From contig JAYFNX010000052.1 in the NCBI GenBank assembly GCA_034933245.1, positions 1-13,249 of the forward strand: 13,249 nt of DNA, written 5' to 3'. Under the pieces are notes generated by a model. That model made no database searches. It saw only the letters and a list, made by a program, of their open reading frames with translations, and was not told where the DNA came from. This stretch comes from Pelethousia sp034933245 (GTDB taxonomy: Bacteria; Bacillota; Clostridia; Christensenellales; CAG-138). Every line of letters starts with the position of its first letter. Within the stretch, counting starts at the first letter, position 1. The translations under genes and the position numbers were made by a program. Of this stretch, positions 5,218 through 11,817 are shown piece by piece.

Positions 5218-7203
5218 TCATTCGATGGGAACGGCCCCTTCCGGCACGGCATGGTATTTGGGGCTGCCTGTGCCGCGCTTGGCATATTGCGCATTGCCGG
5301 CATAGTTATCCGTGTAAAGGTATTCGCTCTCCATCATGCCCTCTCCTACGTATTTATCCAGATACACTTCGGCCTTGTAGCTGGGCCTGGCATCGATGGT
5401 AACCACCTTGTAGCCGCGGGGTATGGTTTCATCATCTGTATAGATTACGTCCGTCCGTTCTTTCTTATCGATGATCTCGCTGCGCATTTTATAGCTAACG
5501 CCATGTTCCAGGGGCTTGCCATAAATAACAAAGGTAATGTCCTGCCTGTGTCTGCCCTCCACATCTTCATAATAGACAAACAGATATAGCGGGGCGCCCG
5601 TATCATTTTTAAACTTTAGATCCAAATTTGTGGCATAATCCACCGTGGCATCCAACCCGTGTTTCACATAATCCGAGGGGATGCTGTGTGCCTGCCGTTC
5701 CGTGATCGTCACCTTGGATTGCTGCAGCGCGTTATAAAGCGTGGTGGAAACCTGGCATATGCCGCCGCCCGCCTGCATGGTATATTCCTTGCCATAGGCG
5801 ATGCCCTTGGCCTCTTTCCAGCCGCCGGCAACGGTGCGGGGCCCTACGTAGCTGTTAAAGCTCCATTCCTCGCCTGGCGCCACCATGCAGCCGTTTATGA
5901 TATCCGCCGCCTTGTGGATGTTGAACACGCGGTTTTCCACCACAGGGGTATCCTCGCTGGTTTGGCCTATGGTAGGATAGCGTGTGGTATAGCTCCCCCT
6001 TAGACCGATTTCCCCGGAAAGCATGTCCGCCGTAACGGCCGGTTCCACGCTGCTGTAAACGCCGTCGATCTGGGCGGCGTATATGCCCCGGCTAAACATC
6101 GCCTCTATTTTTTCCACGGTAGCGTCCACATCCAGCGCGCGTCCTGTTTTGCCCTCCTGATAGGCAAAGGTTACGGTATGATCCTCGTTCATGGTGGGTT
6201 CGCCGATGGCGCTGACAGGTTCGATATCAAACTTGGCCGCAATATCCTCCACGATTCTGCGAAGGGCGGCTTGGTCATAGGTAAAAATATCGTTGAAGGT
6301 GCCGGGGGCATTGGCGCTGGTTACATCCACCACGTCCGGCTCGTCCTCTGCAGGCGGTTCATAGGTTAAAGCTTGCTGGAGCACAGCCTCCATATCACAG
6401 GCAAGGGATAGATCGGTTCCTTTTATAACGTAATGCTCATCCCCTAGGAGCAGGGTTATTTGGGCGTCGGCCAAAATGGCGTCCACCGCCTCGCTTACCG
6501 TGTCCCGTGCGGCGGATTTGGTCTGCCCGCTCACATCTATTCCCAAGATGGTAACGCCCGTGGCGATTTTCGCCGTATTCCCCACCGCCAGCGGCCCCTC
6601 CTCGTTCGCTTTGCCGCCCATAGCCTTTAAAACAACCAAAAGGCTTACGGCCAATCCTAAAATCACGAACAGTAGCAGAAACAGCCTGCCCGGATGAATA
6701 TTCGCCGCTTTTTTTCGTCTTTTTGCGGTTTCCGCCCGGTGGGGCTGGTTTGCAAGCTGGGTAGATGTCATATCCAGGGACGAACCGGAAACCATCCTTG
6801 CCGCACGCCCCGCTGCGCCGCTGCCTTTTTCCCCCCGGGGCGGCAGGGCCTGTGAAGCCCGCTTGGAGGATGCGCTCTTACGCCCGCCGGTTTGGACGGG
6901 GCGCCGGTTTGTTTGCATGCCCCCATGCACAACCCGGCGGGGCGTTTGAATCATTTCTTCAGAAAGCGTTTCCCGGCCCGTCCCGGCCTTCGGTGCCGCT
7001 TTTTTTATTGGTGCGCCGCTTTGTTTGCCCGCGGACGGCGTCGTAAATTCTTCCAGGCTGATTTTGTGGGCGGCTGTTCGTTCGGCCGGTGCGGCCTCCG
7101 TTTGCCCGTTCCTTTTTTGCGTACGCAAAGTTGAGGACGATTTGTTTGCGCCCTTAACCTGCATATAGCTTGGCAGGCTCAGCTCATCCCGTTTCTTATC
7201 CAT
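5218..7203 (-). CDS. VanW-family protein with peptidoglycan-binding domains and a long basic N-terminus
   Basis: This 661-residue protein is anchored by one membrane segment (about 173-195). Residues 1-170 are predicted cytoplasmic, rich in Lys, Arg, Ser, Ala and Gly and probably unstructured. Outside the membrane, about 220-385 resembles the peptidoglycan-binding (PG_binding_4/YoaR) repeats. About 405-545 is the VanW domain, with its signature QAGGGICQVSTTLYNA at 477-492. The C-terminal 580-645 (DETIPRGYKVV..., ending YAKRGTG) has the look of the strand-rich tail seen in VanW proteins. The family is linked to the cell wall, but its biochemistry is unknown; vancomycin resistance should not be assumed because no van ligase or dehydrogenase genes are nearby. 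It starts 12 bases after the phosphodiesterase stop with no visible Shine-Dalgarno site, so translation is probably coupled. Confidence 0.9.
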   Translation of the reverse strand: MDKKRDELSLPSYMQVKGANKSSSTLRTQKRNGQTEAAPAERTAAHKISLEEFTTPSAGKQSGAPIKKAAPKAGTGRETLSEEMIQTPRRVVHGGMQTNRRPVQTGGRKSASSKRASQALPPRGEKGSGAAGRAARMVSGSSLDMTSTQLANQPHRAETAKRRKKAANIHPGRLFLLLFVILGLAVSLLVVLKAMGGKANEEGPLAVGNTAKIATGVTILGIDVSGQTKSAARDTVSEAVDAILADAQITLLLGDEHYVIKGTDLSLACDMEAVLQQALTYEPPAEDEPDVVDVTSANAPGTFNDIFTYDQAALRRIVEDIAAKFDIEPVSAIGEPTMNEDHTVTFAYQEGKTGRALDVDATVEKIEAMFSRGIYAAQIDGVYSSVEPAVTADMLSGEIGLRGSYTTRYPTIGQTSEDTPVVENRVFNIHKAADIINGCMVAPGEEWSFNSYVGPRTVAGGWKEAKGIAYGKEYTMQAGGGICQVSTTLYNALQQSKVTITERQAHSIPSDYVKHGLDATVDYATNLDLKFKNDTGAPLYLFVYYEDVEGRHRQDITFVIYGKPLEHGVSYKMRSEIIDKKERTDVIYTDDETIPRGYKVVTIDARPSYKAEVYLDKYVGEGMMESEYLYTDNYAGNAQYAKRGTGSPKYHAVPEGAVPIE

Positions 7204-7215
7204 AAATCAGTTTAT

Positions 7216-7944
7216 TTAGCGGCCGATGGCGCGCAGCGCCACATCCGGGCTGTTGGTCATAATGGCGTTCACATTGGCTTGGGCCAATAGCTGGGCCGCA
7301 TCTGGATCGTTCACCGTCCACACATGAACAGCCACCCCCGCGTTGCGGCAGCCTTCCAGGAGCCCGGGGCTGCCCAGAGCAACCCGATAATCCGGATGGA
7401 TGGCGTCCGCCTTGAGATAGCCCGCATACACCCAAGGATCGACCAATGCATACGAATAGAGAAGGCCAATCTCCGCATCCGGATCCAGCTCCCGAACCTT
7501 TCTGAGCACATAATGGTTGAATGAAGAGTAGATTACCCTGCCCTGCATGCCCATCTCCCGCTCAAGCTGGATTAACTTATCCCAAATGCCCGGATACTCC
7601 ACTTCTCCGTATTTGATCTCCACATTTACAGTAAGATTGCTGCCCCGCAAAAGCCCATATACCTCTTTGAGGGTGGGAATACGGGTGAAGGCAAAATTCT
7701 GCATGCCATTGGAGAAATCCAACTTCTTGAGCTGCTGGCAGCTCATATCTACCACGCGGCCCTTTCCGTTGCTTGTGCGGTCTACCCATTCGTCGTGAAT
7801 CACCATAAGCTTGCCGTCGCTGGAAAGCTGTACGTCCAACTCAACTCCATCCGCTCCCTGCTCCATGGCAAGGCGAAATGCGGGGATGGTGTTCTCCGGC
7901 GCGTAAGCGCTGGCGCCACGATGGGCCCAAACCTTCGTTGACAT
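7216..7944 (-). CDS. Glycerophosphodiester phosphodiesterase family protein
   Basis: This 242-residue TIM-barrel enzyme of the GDPD family hydrolyses glycerophosphodiesters to sn-glycerol 3-phosphate and an alcohol. The catalytic set is complete: HRG at 8-10, PEN at 16-18, metal ligands Glu35 and Asp37 in GVELDVQ, catalytic His50 in VIHDE, and Glu109/Lys111 in VNVEIK. The barrel ends with VHVWTVND and a loop around MTNSPD. There is no signal peptide or membrane segment, so it is probably cytoplasmic and uses imported or recycled lipid headgroups. Length fits the short bacterial UgpQ-like type. ATG 7944 has GGGAGG 9 bases upstream (complement of 7954-7959). It is the first gene of a leftward operon with the VanW gene, driven by an extended -10 promoter. 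Confidence 0.94.
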   Translation of the reverse strand: MSTKVWAHRGASAYAPENTIPAFRLAMEQGADGVELDVQLSSDGKLMVIHDEWVDRTSNGKGRVVDMSCQQLKKLDFSNGMQNFAFTRIPTLKEVYGLLRGSNLTVNVEIKYGEVEYPGIWDKLIQLEREMGMQGRVIYSSFNHYVLRKVRELDPDAEIGLLYSYALVDPWVYAGYLKADAIHPDYRVALGSPGLLEGCRNAGVAVHVWTVNDPDAAQLLAQANVNAIMTNSPDVALRAIGR

Positions 7945-7992
7945 GGTATGCTACCTCCCTGGAAATTTGTCAATACTCCTCCAATTATGGCT

Positions 7993-8021
7993 ATTATATC
8001 ATGCCGGGCCGCGTTTTTGAA
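7993..8021 (-). promoter_or_regulatory. Promoter of the phosphodiesterase-VanW operon
   Basis: Read leftward, TTCAAA (8021-8016), a 17-base spacer and TATAAT (7998-7993) form a near-consensus housekeeping promoter; the -10 is also extended (TGATATAAT). The transcript would begin near 7986, about 40 bases before the start codon. On the other strand, TTGTCA (7967-7972) and TATTAT (7992-7997) could give a rightward promoter for the gene at 8054, but the 19-base spacing is poor. Confidence 0.7.
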
Positions 8022-8035
8022 TAATCTGCCCGGCA
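8002..8035. repeat. GC-rich inverted repeat around the operon -35
   Basis: TGCCGGGC (8002-8009) and GCCCGGCA (8028-8035) are perfect 8-bp arms 18 bases apart, with centres 26 bases apart. They bracket the -35 element of the leftward promoter. There is no T-run on either side and no gene ends here, so a terminator is unlikely; an operator is possible. Chance cannot be excluded in this moderately GC-rich sequence. Confidence 0.4.
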
Positions 8036-8053
8036 AAATAAAAGCCTAGGCTC

Positions 8054-8440
8054 ATGATTGAAAGTTTATTTACATTTTTAATGGGCGGCTTTTTTTATGT
8101 GCTCTTGGAGCTTTGCTGGCGTGGCCGCAGCCACATCTCCATGTTTTTCACCGGCGGTTTTTGCTGCATGGTTCTCGCCGCCATCTTCGCCCGTTATGCG
8201 CCGGCGTGGCCCCTTCGGCTTCTGCTTAGCAGCCTTGTGATCACGGCCGCCGAATTTCTTTGCGGCTATGTTGTGAATCTGAAGATGGGGCTTTGCGTAT
8301 GGGATTATTCCGGTTGCCGCCACCATCTTTATGGGCAAGTTTGCCTGCAGTATTCTTTGCTCTGGTGCTTCATGGCCCTGCCCATTTCCTTGCTGGGAGC
8401 CCATGTGGCGCGAATGGTGAATTATGTATCCCCTTTTTGA
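8054..8440 (+). CDS. Small integral membrane protein, CmpB/'ABC transporter type IV' family
   Basis: This 128-residue protein has about four membrane segments. ELCWRGRSHISMFFTGG (19-35) and NLKMGLCVWDYSGCRHHLYGQVC (about 75-97), followed by a Leu-Trp segment, match the conserved parts of the PF06541 'putative ABC-transporter type IV' family. Despite that name, no nucleotide-binding partner is encoded nearby and transport is unproven. The start ATG 8054 has no clear Shine-Dalgarno site (only TAGGCT close by). It is divergent from the phosphodiesterase operon, and the next gene's promoter overlaps its stop codon, so the two rightward genes are probably expressed partly independently. Confidence 0.75.
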   Translation: MIESLFTFLMGGFFYVLLELCWRGRSHISMFFTGGFCCMVLAAIFARYAPAWPLRLLLSSLVITAAEFLCGYVVNLKMGLCVWDYSGCRHHLYGQVCLQYSLLWCFMALPISLLGAHVARMVNYVSPF

Positions 8441-8447
8441 ATAAATC

Positions 8448-8456
8448 TGTTATAAT
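8448..8456 (+). promoter_or_regulatory. Extended -10 promoter of the flippase gene
   Basis: TGTTATAAT (8448-8456) is a perfect TGn-TATAAT element beginning 8 bases after the upstream stop. No good -35 is seen (a 17-base spacer would give ATCCCC). The predicted start near 8463 gives a leader of about 47 bases ending in AGGAG (8500-8504) before ATG 8510. Confidence 0.6.
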
Positions 8457-8509
8457 GTTAGGATACATTACGGGCGCTGGCTCTCTGCCGCCCCGAAGCA
8501 GGAGCGAAC

Positions 8510-10102
8510 ATGGAAAAGAAGAAGAGTTCTTTTGTCCAAGGAGCCGCGGTCCTGGGGATTGCCGGACTGGTAGTCAAAATAATCGGTGCGGCCTTTCGTA
8601 TCCCTCTGGCCAATGCCATCGGCCTCATCGGCACCAGCTATTACGATACTGCCTATCCCTATTACGCCTGGCTTCTGGTTATCTCCACCAGCGGCCTTCC
8701 CACCGCCATCTCCAAACTTGTGGCGGAGCGGGTCACACTGGGGGATTATAGAGGCGCCCATCGGGTGTTTACAACGGCCATGCAGATTCTGTTCGGCATT
8801 GGCATTTTTTCGGCTATCCTTATGTATTTCGGGGCGGATTACCTGGCAAAGCTGCATCTGCTCCCCGAAGTTGCCTATTGCTTTCGCGCCTTAGCGCCTT
8901 CTCTGTTTTTTGTAGCCATTATGTGTGCTTACCGGGGATATTTGCAGGGCATGCAGCAAATGACGCCTACGGCTATTTCCCAAGTGGTGGAGCAGGTTGG
9001 AAAGCTTGTCATCGGATTGGGTTTGGCCATTTTGCTTTTGCCCAAAGGCCCGGAATATGCGGCCATGGGCGCCCTTATCGGCGTGGCATCCAGCGAATTG
9101 CTGGCTTTGCTGTATATGATCGCCGCCTACCGCCGCAGGTGGAGGCGCGTTCGGGCGCGGATTGAGCGCTGCGCCCGTATGGACAGCCAACCTGTGGCAA
9201 AAAGGCTCCTGGCCTTGGCTCTGCCCATTACCATTGGCGCTTCCATCAGCCCCCTGGCCAGCGTTGTGGACAGCGCCCTTATCATCCGCATCCTTCTGAA
9301 GCTGGGTTACGCCAAGGAAACGGCCCAGACAGCCTTTTCCCTCATGCGCACCAACGTAGCGACCCTTACCAATATGCCGGGCGTGCTGACCATGGCTCTC
9401 GCCATGAGCCTAGTGCCCGCCATCTCCGCCTTCATGGCTAAGCGGGATAAGGCCGGCATGCAAAATGCCGCCCGTTTAGGTCTTAAGCTGGCCCTTATCA
9501 TCGGCCTGCCCTGCGCGATGGGCCTGTTTGTATTGGCAGGGCCTGTTCTCTCTATGCTCTATCCCAAACTCTCCACAGCAGAGCTTGCGCTGGCCACGGA
9601 TTTGATGCATACCTCCGCCATCGGCGTGATTTTTCTTTCCCTTGTGCAGTCCATGACAGGCGTAATCCAGGGCATGGGCAAGCCCAATGTGCCCGTATTC
9701 AATCTGTTTATCGGCTTCATTCTGAAGGTGGTTTCGCAACTGGTTCTGATGAATATTCCGGAGATAAACATTCAGGGCGCTTCCGTATCTACTGTGGTTT
9801 GCTATGCGTTTGCCGGCATTGCGGACACCATTTATGTCATTCGCAAAGCCAACCTCTCCATCGGCTTTTTCGATGTGCTGCTCAAGCCCCTTCTATCCAG
9901 CGCCACGATGGGCTTCGTGGTATATATGTTGCACCTGTTTATGTCGGACATGGGCCACGATTCTATCGCCACTCTTATTTCCGTTGCCGCAGGCGTTTTT
10001 GCCTATGCCGTCATGGCCGTATATTTCCGTTTCTTTTCCCGGCAGGAATTGGAATACATTCCAGGCGGGTCAAAGCTCAGGCGGCTTATGTATCGGGATT
10101 GA
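8510..10102 (+). CDS. Polysaccharide biosynthesis / lipid II flippase-type protein (SpoVB/MurJ-like)
   Basis: This 530-residue membrane protein has roughly fourteen hydrophobic segments and belongs to the MATE/MOP superfamily branch that moves lipid-linked wall precursors across the membrane. Recognisable parts are the N-terminal GAAVLGIAGLVVKIIGAAFRIPL (11-33), YRGYLQGMQQMTPTAISQVVEQ, the segment SPLASVVDSALI with LMRTNVATLTNMPGVLTMALAMSLVPAIS, and VQSMTGVIQGMGKPNVPV in the C-terminal half. Length and motifs fit the Bacillota SpoVB/YtgP group. Whether it is the vegetative MurJ-type flippase or the sporulation paralogue cannot be decided from one copy. ATG 8510 has AGGAG 5 bases upstream and its own extended -10 promoter. 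No convincing terminator hairpin was found between its stop and the next gene. Confidence 0.92.
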   Translation: MEKKKSSFVQGAAVLGIAGLVVKIIGAAFRIPLANAIGLIGTSYYDTAYPYYAWLLVISTSGLPTAISKLVAERVTLGDYRGAHRVFTTAMQILFGIGIFSAILMYFGADYLAKLHLLPEVAYCFRALAPSLFFVAIMCAYRGYLQGMQQMTPTAISQVVEQVGKLVIGLGLAILLLPKGPEYAAMGALIGVASSELLALLYMIAAYRRRWRRVRARIERCARMDSQPVAKRLLALALPITIGASISPLASVVDSALIIRILLKLGYAKETAQTAFSLMRTNVATLTNMPGVLTMALAMSLVPAISAFMAKRDKAGMQNAARLGLKLALIIGLPCAMGLFVLAGPVLSMLYPKLSTAELALATDLMHTSAIGVIFLSLVQSMTGVIQGMGKPNVPVFNLFIGFILKVVSQLVLMNIPEINIQGASVSTVVCYAFAGIADTIYVIRKANLSIGFFDVLLKPLLSSATMGFVVYMLHLFMSDMGHDSIATLISVAAGVFAYAVMAVYFRFFSRQELEYIPGGSKLRRLMYRD

Positions 10103-10157
10103 TAATTTTCGGCAGTTCCGCTGTGGTTTTATAAAAGCCTATCACAAATGAAAAAAA

Positions 10158-10168
10158 TGGTATATACT
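10158..10168 (+). promoter_or_regulatory. Weak promoter candidate for the GGDEF gene
   Basis: TGGTATATACT contains TGn-TATATA and an overlapping TATACT (10163-10168), a five-of-six -10. The corresponding -35 (TATCAC at 17 bases) is poor. It is the best candidate in the 135-base spacer between the flippase stop and the GGDEF start. Confidence 0.35.
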
Positions 10169-10237
10169 TTTCTATAGGGCGAATCAAATGCGCCTGCGCT
10201 GCATGTTGCGTTGTACTTTTTGAGGATTGTAAAGGCC

Positions 10238-11311
10238 ATGAGCAAAAAAGAGGCGTGCTTATTACTGGATAACCAAGCCGAGATAGTGGTGGACAATAAA
10301 TGGATGCTGACTCGGCTTTTGGTGATCGGTCTTCTTATATTTGCTTTGCTTATTCTCGTTAGTTTTTCTATGCCTATCTTATCCTCGTGCCGAGTTATTT
10401 ATTATCCGCTCTTTTTCATATTCCTTTGCATGGATTTGCTTTTTCGGAAAGCAACCACACACCGCTCTGTTCTCCTCGGTCTCTATCTGGTAGGCGGCGC
10501 CTACTATGCTTTCGTATTGTTTGTGGGTACGGTTGAATTTCCGGGCTCTCCCGGCGCAATTATCTTGGCGCACCTGTGCCTGATGCCCCTCGTCATCGTG
10601 GACAAAAGCTGGCGGATCAACCTATGTATGGTCTTGCTATGTTCTGTTTTTGTGCTGATTTCGTATTTTTATAAGAGCCCGGAACTCGCCATGGCGGATG
10701 CCGTAAACGGCATTGCTGTCACGATCTTCGGCATCCTTCTTGGCGGGCACATGCGAACCGTTAAACTGATGCGTTACGATTTAAAGAGGCTCGCAGATAT
10801 CCATCAGTATATAGACCCGCTCTCCGGCCTTTACAACCGATGGAAGATGTATGAAACCCTTGCCCATACGGGGATGGCGGAAAAGCTTCTCGTCGGCGTT
10901 TTAATGCTGGATGTTGACCTTTTTAAACAGTTTAACGATACCTATGGGCATTTGGCCGGGGACGCATGCCTCCGCAAGCTGGGCGCTTGCTGCATGGACA
11001 TGGGCGGCACCTATCCCATGCTGGAATTTTACCGGTATGGCGGAGAGGAAATCGTTGCGTTTTGTATGGCCCCTGCAGATCTTGAAGCGGCTGCAGAGGA
11101 ATTGCGCGACCGGGTTATGGAGCAGCATATTCCTTTCGCAAGCTCGCCTTATGGCCAAGTCACGGTAAGCATCGGCTTCGCTTACGCCCCTCCGGGGGTG
11201 GACTTTGGCTATGAACTGCTCGTCGGCAGGGCGGATAAAGCCCTTTATATCGCAAAAGCCCAAGGCCGCAACAAGGTGATGGGGTATGACGTTACCATTC
11301 CCCCCTTATAA
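10238..11311 (+). CDS. Membrane-bound GGDEF-domain protein (probable diguanylate cyclase)
   Basis: This 357-residue protein has about six hydrophobic segments in residues 24-170, forming an N-terminal membrane sensor of unrecognised type, then a GGDEF domain (about 188-350) expected to make cyclic di-GMP from two GTP. Visible features are DPLSGLYNR (193-201), the metal and nucleotide block [20 protein letters not shown] (223-242), the signature GGEEI at 268-272 and [16 protein letters not shown] near the end. The signature has Ile in place of Phe. The product-inhibition RxxD site is absent: the aligned positions are Tyr259 and Leu262. ATG 10238 is preferred to the in-frame TTG at 10211 because GAGGA lies upstream (10222-10226) and the TTG has no ribosome site. 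The 3' end overlaps nrdG by 6 bp in convergent orientation. Confidence 0.88.
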
Positions 11312-11815
11312 TGCATCCCACGGATCTTTCCAACATGCCGGCCCTGCAGGGCCGGCATGTTTTAGATCAAGGATACGCTGGTTGGTGCTGCCGCGAAACT
11401 TCAATTCAAGGGAACGAAGCGCCTCCAAATAAGGACCGTCCACCAGTACATCCGTCTCTTTGAGCAGCGCGTCCACATCCGGGTTTTCCATGGCCCGCAA
11501 CGCTTCGAGGGTATAGCCGGAATAAGCCCACACGCTTTTGCCCAAAGCATGAACCTCCCGGGCCAATTCCAGACAGGGAGCAGGCTGTTCAAACGGTTCC
11601 CCGCCCGTCAGGGTCAGCCCTGCGCAGACGGGGTTTTGGGCCATCGCGGCCAAGATATCCGCCGTGTCCGCATCCCTGCCGCCCGCCGGATCATGGGTAT
11701 GCGGGTTATGGCAGCCGGGGCAGCCATGGGAGCAGCCTTGGACGAACACCGCCGTTCTAAGGCCCGGGCCATCCACAATGGAATCATAAACCACGCCGGA
11801 TATTCGGATGTGCAT
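11306..11815 (-). CDS. nrdG: Anaerobic ribonucleotide reductase activating protein (radical SAM)
   Basis: This 169-residue radical SAM enzyme uses an iron-sulfur cluster and S-adenosylmethionine to place the glycyl radical on NrdD. The cluster motif is CSHGCPGC (Cys28, Cys32, Cys35); GGEP (71-74), DVLVDGPYL (122-130) and [11 protein letters not shown] (140-150) are characteristic of NrdG. ATG 11815 begins 2 bases after the nrdD stop and has AGGAG 8 bases upstream (complement of 11824-11828); a longer reading into nrdD is out of frame with that gene and is rejected. The C-terminal residues [18 protein letters not shown] follow the conserved core and are partly encoded by a perfect 30-bp palindrome (11332-11361). 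The order nrdD-nrdG in one operon is the usual arrangement in Bacillota. Confidence 0.96.
11332..11363 (+). terminator. Perfect 30-bp palindrome, terminator for the GGDEF gene inside nrdG
   Basis: AACATGCCGGCCCTG (11332-11346) is followed immediately by its exact reverse complement (11347-11361), then TT. In RNA this is a GC-rich hairpin with a short turn and a TTTT end, starting 21 bases after the GGDEF stop, as expected for an intrinsic terminator. It lies wholly within the 3' coding part of the convergent nrdG, where it encodes the AGPAGPA stretch. Leftward transcripts leaving nrdG would carry the same hairpin, but before the nrdG stop. Confidence 0.7.
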
Positions 11816-11817
11816 AC

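Noticed and set aside
5218..7203. Vancomycin-resistance cluster
   Set aside because: VanW-domain proteins are widespread in Clostridia; no VanA/B-type ligase, VanH, VanX, VanR or VanS is encoded in the window.
7967..7972. Leftward TTGACA in the phosphodiesterase leader as a -35
   Set aside because: No -10 lies at a proper distance before the start codon, and it is downstream of a much better promoter.
8054..8440. True ABC transporter permease
   Set aside because: The family name suggests it, but there is no ATP-binding protein gene nearby and the protein is only 128 residues; annotated as a membrane protein of that family only.
10103..10140. Possible terminator after the flippase gene
   Set aside because: Pairings near CAGTTCCGCTG are only 3 bp long.
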